Under the pieces are notes generated by a model that made no database searches, was not told the origin of the DNA, and was given only the letters and a program-made list of their open reading frames with translations. Positions 34,783 to 45,980 of a DNA stretch of 64,000 nt are shown here, piece by piece. A program made the position numbers and the translations under genes. This stretch comes from Armillaria gallica (Eukaryota; Basidiomycota; Agaricomycetes; Agaricales; Physalacriaceae), in assembly GCA_037576215.1 (NCBI GenBank), contig JBANDB010000002.1, forward strand, positions 1,178,001 through 1,242,000. Direction: 5' to 3'. The first letter of the stretch is position 1. Each line of letters begins with the position of its first letter.

Positions 34783-37008
34783 ATGATCTCGCTGCTTCTG
34801 CTCTTCCTGCCTCTATGTTCAGCTACAATATACGAAAGAGTCGCCGATCTTCCCGCTCAAGACTTTGACTACATCATCGTAGGGGGTACAGATAGCATCG
34901 ACCTTCCCTCGATATCTCTATTGACATCCTCTACAAGGTGGAACGGCGGGAAATGTCCTTGCCAATCGTTTGACTGAACAGCCCGATATATCCATACTTG
35001 TTCTTGAAGCGGGGAGATCGTATGTTATTCGTTCCCTTCAAGCTATCTCCTTCAACTACAACCTAGAACCGTGGACGTCCTGACCTCGCGAGTACCTTTC
35101 TTCTGTACTACACTTACACGGACCGCATCTTTGGACTGGAATTTTACTACAACTCCGCAACCTGGCTTGAATGGCCGAGCCTTCCCGTACCTAAGGGGTT
35201 TCGGATTGGGTGGATGCAGTGCTATCAGTGAGTCCTATTTCTCGCTGGCATGTGCTTATGACCAATTTCTTTCTAACAGATGTCATGACATATACTCGTG
35301 GATCTTCGCAGGACTATGATCGGTACGCCAGACTCAGCGGAGACGACGGATGGGGGTGGGATAAGATGCAACCGTATTTTCAAAGGGTTGAGTAGAACGC
35401 CGAATATTATTCTGCTGAATGTCTGACTTTGTGCAGAATGAGCGGTTTGTCGCTTCTGCCGACCATCACAATACCACTGGCCAGTATGATCCAGCAGTGC
35501 ATGGCTTTGAAGGAATCACCTCCGTGTCGCTCGCTGAATACCCAAGCGTTCTCGACGGGCGGATCATCCAAGCAACCAAGGAACTCTCCGACGAGTTTCC
35601 GTTCAATATGGATCACAATTCCGGGTATCATTTAGGTATTGGTGAGTGCTGAGTTCAAGGAGGTCGTCGTCGATTGACTATATTTGCTGTTGGAAGGGTG
35701 GCATCAAAAGACTATCGGGAACGGGACGAGGAGTAGCTCGGAAACATCGTATCTTGGCCCTGAGTACATCGACCGGGTGAATTTATACGTGCTCGTAAAT
35801 TCGCATGTCACACGTGTCCTGGTAGAGAACGACTCGACCGTGGACCAAGACTCGGAACCGTACTTTGATAGCGTCGAGTTCACTCAGGATGCTGGAAGTA
35901 GGCCTGTTCCGTTATTTTGAGCGCTAGCATTGATAATGGGTGTTAGAAACGATGCATACCGTTTCCGCCCGCAAGGAAATCATTCTATCGGCCGGAGTCA
36001 TAGGGACTCCTCACATCCTCCTCAATTCGGGGGTTGGTCCCGGTAATGAGCTGTCTGTGCTGGGCATCACTCCGACGGTGCACCTTCCTGATGTTGGGAA
36101 GAATCTGAGGGATCAAGTTAGTATGATGCTTACTTGGACTGTGAACGATACGCAAATGGTAGAAAATGTGTATTGGAGGAACGAAACATTACAGGAGGAT
36201 GTCCTGGCGGAGTGGCAGTCTAATCGGACCGGATTTCTGGCTAACCCTCCCGGCAACCATTTGGGATTCTTCCGCTTGGGAGATGAGCTGATGGATGAAG
36301 AATCCTGCGCTGGCAATCAGACAGGACATTATGAATTAGTTTTCACTGTAGGTTTTGACTCAAGCAACTGTAATTATACTCACTAACAGACACACTCAGG
36401 GCGGGATGGACGTTCTGCCCGTTCCGGAAACGGGGAGCTATTTTACAGCAATGGTTAATATCTTGTGTCCACTCTCTCGTATGCCACCAAAATTTTTCCT
36501 TCTGATGTTTTATTGACCTAGCATAGGCGGGAATATCACCATCAACAGCACCAACCCCCTGTCTCCGCCAGTTATTAACCCTAATACCCTCTCGAATGAG
36601 CAGGATGTAGTGTTAATGAAGCATGCTATTGGAGGCGCGCAGAGGTTCGCCGCTGCGCCGGTATGGGCAGACTATATCCTCGAGCTCTATACAGATCTCG
36701 ACGATTTGGAGGGGAGCATTCGTGCTCAGGCAAGGCCAGCAGGACATTCGGTGGGTACCGCGAGCATGTCCCCGCGTAATGCACATTGGGGAGTTGTCGA
36801 TCCGGATTTGAGGCTCAAGCAGGCGAGGGGGATAAGGGTTGTGGACGCGTCGGTTTTGGTAAAGTTTTTCATTCTATTCGTTGTGTTTCCGGGTGTGTTA
36901 ATCCGTCGTGAATTTTAGCCATACGTACCGGCTGGGCACACACAGGCCCTGGTGTACGTGACTGCGGAAAGGGCAGCGGATCTGATCAAAGGAGGGAAAT
37001 CAGCTTGA
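34783..37008 (+). CDS. GMC oxidoreductase B, aryl-alcohol-oxidase-like (AA3), secreted
   Basis: The start at 34,783 gives the signal peptide MISLLLLFLPLCSA. Exon 1 ends at the FAD motif (DFDYIIVGG) and exon 2 resumes GTAGNVLANRL after a GTACAG..CAAG intron. Further exons give ILVLEAGRS, RGFGLGGCSAI, YTRGSSQDYDRYARLSGDDG, ETSYLGPEY, EIILSAGVIGTPHILLNSG, GHSVGTASMSP, VVDPDLRLKQ and, after the last intron, PYVPAGHTQ. The stop is at 37,006-37,008. All exons read open. It lies head to head with gene A about 6 kb away, and the two share sequence past their stop codons, so they are products of an inverted duplication. The expected role is FAD-dependent oxidation of aromatic alcohols outside the cell; the substrate cannot be told from sequence. 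Confidence 0.88.
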
Positions 37009-37764
37009 ATGGCGGCTGCTTTGTATGATCAAGCTGATGACGCTCAACAAGCTTATGGAGATTTTATGAGGAGAATGATGAACCACCATCAGCTCCTTTG
37101 TAGGAAGCAACTTCGCTTGTCTGAACGGCACTCAAGCACTGTAAAACCCACCCAGACGTCCTGAAAAGGCGCTACAGAGTTTCCCTGCATACTCAGGTCA
37201 TCGACGAGACCGAAAGATTCGTGCTACACACGAGGATCTCGGTTGTTGATGGGCTCCTCCTAGACTAGCCATCCACTGAGGAAACGACTCGCTCTCAATC
37301 AATTATTGTAGTAACAGCCTGTGTCGCGCGCGCGTTCATATCCCTAACCGTTCAAGGTCCCTCAGGGGGCCTGCGAGCACATCCCAGGCTAGCATTTTTA
37401 AGATTTCCTCCGAGTCTATTGTCGTGCACTGAGATGCTGTCCCCGTGAATTGTACAGGCTGCCTGTTTGCACACATCCCGGCTCGACGAGATCGGAAGTT
37501 GACCATGGAGGGTGTGTGAACTTAAGAATTAGTGTATCGTTCACCTGTAGACCTTTGCCAAGGTTTTGCCATCCGCAGCGGCGTTTTCAGTCTAGGAGGC
37601 CCGGAGAAATATATCGGAGTGGTCGCCGTCGGCACCTGGACGTCATACTTCATCTCGCTGTTTCGCATGTCCCGATCCATAGCAGTTTTATTCTTCAAAC
37701 CGTAGCGGAAATGATTATTACTTCGCTTCTTCTCTGTGGATTGATACCGATTTTATCTGACTAA
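37009..37764. other. Convergent intergenic stretch between GMC B and the dienelactone hydrolase
   Basis: The first 70 bp are shared with the 3' flank of gene A. Otherwise no gene or repeat is seen. Confidence 0.5.
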
Positions 37765-38848
37765 TTACAAGCCCTCAGCACAAAACCTCCGAAACCAATT
37801 TGCAATCCCTCGCGCAGACTCTTCTTTTGCCCAGCCTAATTATAATCTCAGCCGACCACAAGTGCATCATAGAAACGAGTAAACCCACGCGTATCGCTAA
37901 CATTAGGATCGCCTCTCAAAGCAAACCCATGTTCGACCCCCGAAAAAATCTGGAAACAGTAACTGGCCTTTGCTTCAACCAGGATATCTTCAGCACGTCG
38001 ACGATTCTCCAGAGGGAAGGTGAAGTCAGATTCTGTTATCAGCAATGAGCGGGAGCGAGGTTAGATCCAAATGAGTTAGAACGTGCCCGCGCATGATAGA
38101 AACAGAGGTTCTGGACCCGGAGGTATCAGTCCTGAGAGATCAGATAGGGAGGTAGGTGGACTTACTCTTAATATTCCTGAAGTGATCTTCAGTAAGAAAT
38201 CCTGGATGCGCAATTGCACCTAGTATTCGATGCGCTGACAAAGAAATCTCCGAAGGTATACTTTAACACCCACCAGCCACGATGTCCCCACGAATGGCGA
38301 GATCCAAAACGAATGGAGCACCGAAGCAGTATCCTACAGCTGCGTACTGCGAGTCCTTACCTGTTCAGCTGAGTAAGTTTGAAAAGAGCTCAACAACTAC
38401 GACTTACCGTATTTTTCCCGGAGAGCGTCCAGCCATCTTGGTGTTAACTCCAGTGCTTGCTGCCTTGACTTATCTATCCATGTCTTCCTATCAAATTCCT
38501 GCTCTGTGTGGAAACCAAACGAATCTCCGAGGAAGTAGTCGATCCCAACGACGATGAATCCTATCAACAATGGTTGTTATGTGTATTATTTCGAAGCTGT
38601 GTCAAGGAGACAGAACCTTGAGAGGCGAAGTAGTCTTGAACAAGTTGGTTGTTGATGTGCAATGGGCCGTAGACATCAGCAAAGTATAGAATAACTTGCG
38701 TCTTTTGGACAGTCTCGGCAGATGGGGGTTCGGAAACGTATGTCGGTACACCAGCAATGATATCGGTCCTCCCGACGGGCGTTCCTTCATGCTTTACCGC
38801 TTTAAAGCAGCATTCACTGAGAGCTCCTGCGAGAATGGGAGAAGACAT
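37765..38848 (-). CDS. Dienelactone hydrolase family protein
   Basis: A multi-exon alpha/beta-hydrolase starting at 38,848: ECCFKAVKHEGTPVGR, VPTYVSEPP, VILYFADVYGPLHINNQL, then GIDYFLGDSFGF and TPRWLDALREKY. The nucleophile elbow is YAAVGYCFGAPFVLD (about 38,290-38,345), with the Cys nucleophile typical of the family. Then IAHPGFLTEDHF, ESDFTFPLENRR (catalytic Asp) and IFSGVEHGFALRGDP (catalytic His). A last intron (about 54 bp, GTGGGT..TTAG) joins DTR to WAKEESARGIANWFRRF, with the stop at 37,765. All three catalytic residues are present, so the enzyme should be active. Dienelactone hydrolases open lactone rings made during aromatic-ring breakdown; many fungal homologues have unknown substrates. 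It converges with GMC B. A decayed relative lies just upstream. Confidence 0.8.
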
Positions 38849-39072
38849 GGCGGTAGTCTGCGCTTAAGATGCATGTAAGTAGTTAATAAACAGATTCTGA
38901 AATGGCCCAATTGGCTGAGATAGAAATAACGGCCCGAGTTGAGGAACTGTTGAGTCAGACAAAATGATACAATTCCCATGTTTGAAAGAAGACCAAGGAC
39001 CAAGCTGTCGGATAAGCTCCTAGCACATGCACTTGAGCATTACGCTTCTTGCGGAAAAAAGGGAAAATACTA

Positions 39073-39440
39073 GAGTAGCCTCAGCAATGCTTCACACCGG
39101 GACATCTTGAGTCCGGCTTTATGATCGCTTGAATTTATAAGGCATGAAAAGACGGACGTAGTAAAGAACCCAGGGCGTATCTCATTGACACCGATATTTG
39201 CAAGTGCAGAGAAACCGGATGATGCACCGGACACGTAATTGGTTTTTTGGTAACCATAGCTTGCCTTTATTTTCATATTATCGGCACAGCTTCAGCGATG
39301 CAGTTTTATAAAAGGCAGAACGAACGCAGACCTGCACAAGGGAAACTAACTTGAAAGGGACCTAGAAATACGTTGACGTGATTGATTGACGTTATGAGAG
39401 CGACGGACTTACTTCTGATATTCAGAATTGATCCTCAGTC
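39073..39440 (-). pseudogene. Decayed second dienelactone hydrolase copy
   Basis: Minus-strand pieces match the neighbouring intact gene. A segment near 39,415-39,460 reads HALLLTEDQF, stop, ISE, against AHPGFLTEDHFRNIK in the intact gene, with TGA standing where Arg is expected. A piece at about 39,180-39,276 reads KASYGYQ then YVSGASSGFSALANIGVN, matching KASYCFQIFSGVEHGFALRGDPNV. The catalytic His is lost. The upstream half of the gene is not recognisable with certainty. Confidence 0.5.
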
Positions 39441-39639
39441 AAAAGCAGGGCGTGTGACAGCCTAGCCCACATGCAAGCTAAGGAACACAATCATGAGGAT
39501 TAGTCTACTTACGGACGGCGACACCCTTTATTACTAAATTCGAGAATGAACCCAAAAGGCACACAGTCGGTTTCTGTCTTTCTTTGGACAAGATTATGAG
39601 TAAAGGATGGCTGTGTATTATACTGAACGAACCGCATTC

Positions 39640-40030
39640 CCCGTATACCAGAACCGTCCAAAATAACCATCTCGGAACGAGTTCGTTTGCCCTGGAGTTC
39701 GACTTGCTCTAGATATCTATTGATGTCGGACTTTCGCCGCCAGTAGGCCAGATTTCCCACAAAGTACTGGACAAATAGTCAATTCTAACACACAAATCCT
39801 CAGGTCCACCCGGTGTCAGATCGGATTCGGACTCGATTATGGTAATGATTGACAACGTTGGGATCTCAGTAACGATACCGGCATTGGTAGACGTGACGCG
39901 GGTGACTCGGAGGGGAAGAAACATTCACCAATATTTCCTGTCAGGGTTGGAGAGATCATGGTTACATGAGGACGAGATTGGGAGACTGGATCGCCGACGG
40001 GATGAAACTGATGAATTAGAACTGTTATGA
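39640..40030 (-). repeat. Inverted-duplication segment 2, right copy
   Basis: Mirror of 25,745-26,240, with minus-strand frame DLTPGGPEDLCVRIDYLSS matching DLTLGGQDSYVRIDHFSS on the left. The parent gene is not recognised. Confidence 0.75.
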
Positions 40031-40064
40031 GTCTGAGTGAAACGAGGATTCGTTCTTATGAGCG

Positions 40065-41790
40065 ACATTTTGACCCAGGACCCTTAATTTTAAGTTTTAC
40101 CTTAGAATTCAACACAACCAAATAAATACCCTTTTATAGACAGTTCTCTTTCAGAATATTGTATTGATGGTGCTAAATAAACTGGCAGACAGCTTCTTTT
40201 TCTTACTTGTTGTATGGAATATTTATCAAAAAATGTATCCCACTAAAATTCGGGGCTTCGGAGTGTGTGAATAGACTGCAGAATGTGTGTTGAGTATCCA
40301 GTTGGCTCGCCACGGCCCGATCAACCGAGGAGCGATTGAGTGGCTGTGCCACTTCTTTCGTGGCCCTTTACCACCACCAGTACGATGCTCGCCCAGTCGC
40401 CCAATAACACTTCAGTACCCCCACAAAAGGTGCGTATTATATTATTTCTGTTTCTTATTTCTGTTTCTAGGCTTTTCTACGCATCCGGCGGCCCCAAGGG
40501 CCCTGGATTGCGTGCATCCTCCCCTCCACCAGCCGCGTAAGCCCTCGAACGAGGCAGCATCGTGTGCTATCCCCGGCGACGACTACGCTGACACCACCAC
40601 CATTGACGACGATTCATGCCCCGCCTTGGCCACAAACGCTAGCCCTATGCCCCACAGGAGCTACCAAGCACCACCCGCATCGATATCGGGTTCAATCGCT
40701 ACCACACGCCACGTCCATGGCCCCTCAATACCTCGTATACGTCGCCTGATTCGATATCGGTAGTCATCTCGGGACGGGAGGTGCAACCAAACCAACCACG
40801 GGACGACGACGAGCATGACGACGAGTACGACAGGCGTTCCGAAGTGGATTCGACCGTGAAGTAGGACTGTCCTGTCGGTCAGGGCAAAGCTCTACTGCAC
40901 AGTCGACGATGTAGGGATGCTGAAGGGGTGGGGGATGTTGAGGAGGGCCCAGGACAAAGGGCAAGACCCCGAGGGCGAAGGAAGAATTGAGGGCAGAACG
41001 ATTGTGCCCAGAGCCATGACCATACATCCATTCACCCGCCCACCACTGCCCGCCCCGCTGAACACCAACATCGGTGTGCCCCTAGCGACCCCGGATTCGT
41101 ATATCCCCCAATCTTTGGGTGGGGGAACACGAATCCGTAGCGCATCATCACCTCCGAGACCCTCATCGCCGGGCATCCCTATCCCGTCCCAATCCCCGCC
41201 GTGCACGGCTTGTACCACCCCCTACAGGGCCAGTACCAGCATCGTGGCCTTACTACCCCCAATATTGACTACCGGGAATCATATGGTGGCTTCCGCTTCC
41301 CCATCCGACCCCGAAACCACCGTCGATCCGTCGTGGACTCCGACCCGCCGCTTATTGTACATCCCACCAGCGGAATCCCCACCTCCGCCCCTCTGCGACC
41401 ACTCATTCGGATGGATACGGCTCCCAGGTAGCTGACGACACTATACGCGCCGCCGCTCGCACCGTCAACACCCCACCGTTGCCTGTAATGTTGAGGGGTT
41501 TTTGTAAAAAATATCGTTTCGGGACCGCTAAATAGGTAAATATCACTTGTTTTGTTACAGTTGTATGTCCTCTTGGTGCAATGGACTAAGAGTGCTGTGT
41601 CTGGCATGAACTCCGCAATGGTTGGGTTCGAGTCTCTGACGTGAAGCTTTGTCTTGAAGCTGGAGAAAGGTAATCTGACTCAGTACGGGAATCTGTCCGG
41701 TAATCTCCTGGAAAATATGTTGTGTACCTGCACTTTAAAGTTCAGAATTCGGACTCGTACCTGCCGTGTTTGCAACGGCCCACTTCGGCT
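40065..41790 (+). mobile_element. ~1.7-kb insertion in the right arm of the inverted duplication
   Basis: The mirrored arm sequence is continuous on the left (25,700-25,745) but split on the right by this segment. Its two ends match the two ends of 16,671-19,760 in consistent order. It is GC-rich with Pro-rich open frames (for example 40,917-41,435) that look non-conserved. A tRNA-like element sits near its right end. No transposase or terminal inverted repeat was found, so the class is unknown. Confidence 0.4.
41567..41646 (+). ncRNA. tRNA-like element
   Basis: An A-box-like TGGTGCAATGG (41,574-41,584) and a B-box GGTTCGAGTC (41,625-41,634) at tRNA spacing, with a T stem only partly paired. 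Probably a decayed tRNA or SINE fragment. Confidence 0.35.
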
Positions 41791-41794
41791 AATC

Positions 41795-42290
41795 ATTAAT
41801 GCTGACGGCGATGGAAAATATTGTATAGTAAACATACTTGATCGGTAAGCCTTCAGATCGAATCGAGAGCGCCTATAACGGTGTGGTAGGACTGTACGGC
41901 ACGGTTCAGCGGCGTTTCGTTGCGGTGTTGGTGTTGTGGGCGTCAGTAGGTGACAATTTCCAATCGCAAGCCACGTGCATTGGCATCGCCGCAAAACCCC
42001 GCACGATTTCCAAACTCAATCCGAACTTCAACTTAATCATTAACTTACTCCACTCGATGGAAGGCCGCGATAATGACCGTTCCTGCGAAGACACCTTCAC
42101 ATGCCAACTTCTTACAAGATTTTACATCAGCATCCAGAACACCATGTCCCGTTTGCGACTGTCAATCTCCGAGGTGTGGGCCGAGGAAATTGAATGGCTC
42201 GATGGCGCACACCTTGCTGCTTGCTAGCGCTTAAGTATATCAGAAATCGGCGAAGTAGCGGCATCTCAAGTCTCGAATCGACTTGGGAAT
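41795..42290 (-). repeat. Inverted-duplication segment 1, right copy
   Basis: Mirror of 25,275-25,700. It ends near TTAAGTATATCAGAAATCGG, matching the reversed left copy. Confidence 0.8.
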
Positions 42291-42428
42291 GATGGATGTG
42301 ATGTATAATGAATTCTTCTTTTTGCGTATCAATCGGAGACAGGCCAATGATTATTTGAACGGTACGTATATCTTTGTCGCTTGATTTAGTTTTCTTTTCT
42401 CATTGTGCTAAGGTGCCAGCCTCGATTA

Positions 42429-42673
42429 CAGCTGTTTGCATAAAACTTGACAGTCAGGGGGGTTTTCGTGGATGATGGAAGAAGCTCGGACTTCGTCATA
42501 GACCGTGTTTTGGGGACTTCAAGCGCACAAAATGGCCTCCGAGATCGCCGAAATGGCCCTAAACCACCCACAAACGCGTCATCAAGCCCTTAAACCACGG
42601 TTTATGACGAAGTCCAGATCACTCTTCTCTCGCGCAAAACGCCCGCTACTGTCAAGCTGTTTGCAAACAGCTG
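42429..42673 (+). mobile_element. Palindromic MITE of the CAGCTG-ended family, copy 2
   Basis: 245 bp, with CAGCTGTTTGC at the left end and GCAAACAGCTG at the right, flanked by TA on both sides (42,427-42,428 and 42,674-42,675). A TA duplication fits the Tc1/mariner group. The body contains long internal inverted repeats (GACTTCGTCATAGACCGTG against CACGGTTTATGACGAAGTC), so it can fold back on itself. Confidence 0.75.
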
Positions 42674-43260
42674 TAAGTAGATGCTTGTCCGTGAATCGTG
42701 ATGATGCATGATGACTGTAGCCCCGTTGTTCTCTCGATGTCCAGCCTTCGTTTCCATTTCGGCTCTCCTACCACTGAGCAAACATAGGATCGCGCGCCTT
42801 TGAAACGCGTACATGGTCCAAGATTTGACGCAGCTTTGATAGAGTAATGCTCAGTACATGACGGAGTCCGTCGCAGAGCTTCGACAGTGCAATATACCGC
42901 GACGACTAGAGGGACATCCGACCCAAAACAGAAAAGAAATCACCGAATGATTTCCACTCTCGCTTTTTGCTCGGTCCTGTCGTCCTCCCATGGCCGATTA
43001 ACCCTTCGCTTCATGGCGGTCTTAGCATCATGTCCTGCATCCTGTCAGCGCCCCTCCAATAAGATATACACCCAATATCCAGGTTTCATCTACTCCGGTA
43101 CGGGATTCCCATCGTGGCAAGGATCTCTGTACTCCCGCCTTGTCTATTCTGGCACTTGACATTCTGATGCCCGTGCTTAGCGCTATTATCAGTATCATCT
43201 CCCGGACCAGCTTTTCATTCTTAAGCTGCACATAGACGTAGCTACTTCCCCACTCACATC
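42674..43260. other. Intergenic stretch upstream of GMC C
   Basis: No gene or repeat recognised; it should contain the promoter of GMC C. Confidence 0.5.
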
Positions 43261-45495
43261 ATGTTCTCTCCTCTTCTCCTTCTCTTACCTGCTGTATGCT
43301 CAGCCGCGATATACCAAAAATTCGCAGACCTTCCAACTCTTGACTTTGACTATATCATCGTTGGAGGTACATGCGACCTCAGCCTTTTCTCTTTATCATC
43401 GCTGACGCTCTCCTCGAGGCGGCACTGCAGGGAACGTTCTCGCCAACCGTTTGACCGAACAGCCCGATGTATCCGTGCTAGTTCTTGAAGCGGGGCAGTC
43501 GTACGCGTACCCATCGTCTCCTTGATTCAAGCTCACAGTCGACCCAGGACCGCGGACATCCTGGTTACGCAGGTACCGTTCTTTTGCACGCTAGCTACTC
43601 CCAACACGTCTTTGGACTGGAACTTTACCACAACGTCCCAGCCTGGTCTGAACGGACGCGCCTTTCCCTTCCCAAGGGGGTTTGGTTTAGGCGGGACTAG
43701 TGCAATCAGTGAGTTCGACTGGAACGTTTTAATATCAGCATGAGTTCAGTGCTGTTCAGACTTTATGGCATACACCCGCGGTTCGGCCGAGGACTATGAT
43801 CGATATGCACGCGTCAGTGGGGATCTCGGGTGGGGATGGGACCAGATGCAGCAATATATTCGAAAGGTTCGTTCATTATCACCGAGCTATGGAAGAAACT
43901 GACCCAGAGGTGGCCTAGAACGAGCGCTTTGTCGCGCCTGCGGATCATCACAATATCACTGGTGAATTTGACCCAGATGTACACGGTTTCGATGGTGTCA
44001 ACTCGGTCACACTTCCTGGATATCCCCGCACTATCGATGGCCGGGTTATCCAGACCACCCAGGAACTACCTGACGAGTTCCCATTCAATCTAGATTCTAA
44101 CTCAGGGCACCATTTAGGTATCGGTGAGTGCGCCGCTGGAGGTGTAAACTGATTCGACTAATAAATGGCAGGATGGGAGCAAACGACTGTCGGGAACGGA
44201 ACGAGGAGTAGCTCAGAGACATCCTACCTTGGCCCTGAATATGTTGGACGCGAGAACTTGCATGTACTCGTGAATTCTTATGTCACGCGTATTCTTCTAG
44301 CGAATGACTCGGATTTGAACGATGTCCCACGCTTTGGCACGGTTGAGTTTACCCAGGATGCGGGAGGTACGAGCCTGGGCCTATGTTCGCGTCTTTGCGA
44401 CCTAACATTGTTACGATTGCAGAAACCATTCAAACCCTCTCGCCTCCCAGTCTCAAGGAAATTATACTTTCAGCAGGCACGATAGGGACACCCCATATCC
44501 TACTCAACTCTGGCGTTGGAGACGACGACGAGCTTGCTGCAGCGGACGTCACTTCGAAGGTTCATCTACCCGATGTTGGAAAGAATTTGACCGATCACCC
44601 GAGTTTGAGTCTTGTCTGGACTGTCAATGATACGAACACAACAGAGGACGTGTACTGGAGGAACGAGACGTTCCAAGCGGAAGCTTTGGAGGAATGGCAG
44701 GCCAATCGAACCGGGTATATCTCAAACATCGCGTTAAACCACCTAGGGTTCCTCCGTTTAGAAGAAGGCTTGTTGGAAGAAGAACCTTGTGCCGGTAGTC
44801 AGACGGGGCATTATGAGCTGATCTTCTCTGTAAGTCAAGGTCGTCATGAGCGAGTCACAACTGACTAAACGCGGACAAACCTTTGTCAGGGCGGGATTTT
44901 CGGAGAGGCTATTCCGGCAACAGGCAGTTATCTTACCATAGCTGTCGTTATGCTGTGCCCGCTTTCTCGTACGTCTTTCTTCCCCTTTGATTATTTACAC
45001 CTTGACGTTCGGTTGCCAGGTGGAAATGTCACAATCAGCGGTACCAGTCCCTTCGATCCGCCGCTCATCAACCCCAACTACCTCTCGCACCCGCAGGATT
45101 TGGAGGCGTTGCATCATGCCGTAGAGGGTGCACAGAGATTTGTATCGGCACCTGTATGGAAGGACTATATCATTGAACTTACCACCGATATTACGGATTT
45201 GGATGAGACCATTAGAGACATAGCCGTACCGACTGATCATCCCGTTGGTACTGCGAGTATGTCCCCGGCTGGCGCAGATTGGGGAGTCGTGGACCCGGAT
45301 TTGAGACTTAAGCGCGCGGCAGGGGTGAGAATCGTAGATGCGTCTGTCTTGGTGAGCTTTTCGCCGAGCCCTTGATTCCCGCTTTAACCTTATTTCTTCA
45401 ACTATATAGCCTTTTATACCTGCTTCACATACTCAAGCAGCTGTCTATGCTTTTGCGGAGAGGGCGGCTGATTTGATAAAGGGGGTCGGCCAATG
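43261..45495 (+). CDS. GMC oxidoreductase C, aryl-alcohol-oxidase-like (AA3), secreted
   Basis: The start at 43,261 gives the signal peptide MFSPLLLLLPAVCSA. The FAD motif is split by the first intron (FDYIIVGG, then GTAGNVLANRL), followed by VLVLEAGQS, RGFGLGGTSAI, YTRGSAEDYDRYARVSGDLG, ETSYLGPEY, IILSAGTIGTPHILLNSG, DHPVGTASMSP and VVDPDLRLKR. The last exon has PFIPASHTQAAVYAFAERAA. The stop is at 45,493-45,495. All exons are open. This copy keeps the canonical HPVGTASMSP and AHTQ-like active-site motifs, whereas genes A and B read GHSVGT. It is the most diverged of the four copies, suggesting it split off first. Same expected chemistry as genes A and B. Confidence 0.88.
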
Positions 45496-45980
45496 AAGGT
45501 GAAAGATTCGTACACAAAAGATACAAATTTATGAGTCTGAAAGTTCCAAATAAAACCCTTCCTAAAATAATTCAGGGCATTTTCTCGACTTCAGCTCCAG
45601 CAATACCGCAGTACCCGTCGTCATAAAACTCCGATAAAAGTGATATGAATGAATACTCTAAACACAATACAGCAGACATAGAATCGTCGCGGTCATCAAA
45701 TTGTCCAAAGTCAATCCAAAGTCGCAGATAAGTATGTATTGCGGTACTACCAGGTGAACCATATCTGAATTTTCCATATTTACGTCTTTGAGACGCATAA
45801 GACTGAGTCTATCAAGCAGATTAGCTAGGGGCGGCACGGTTGGTTGTAGTTGATTGTGGGTGGTTGTGGGAGACATGTTCGATGGCCACGTGCTGTGTCG
45901 TCATAAACCCGCCCTTGCATCTTACCATCACTTGGCGATCACCATCCTTTTCTTGCCGCTATAGTCGAGGACCCTATAAA
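45496..45980. other. Intergenic stretch
   Basis: Contains the 3' end of GMC C and the promoter of the DUF6697-like gene, including a TATAAA directly before its start codon. Nothing else is seen. Confidence 0.5.

Noticed and set aside
40917..41435. Pro-rich 172-codon frame
   Set aside because: Low-complexity composition inside a probable mobile segment, with no conserved motif.
41567..41646. Functional tRNA gene
   Set aside because: Boxes A and B are present but the T stem and acceptor do not pair well.
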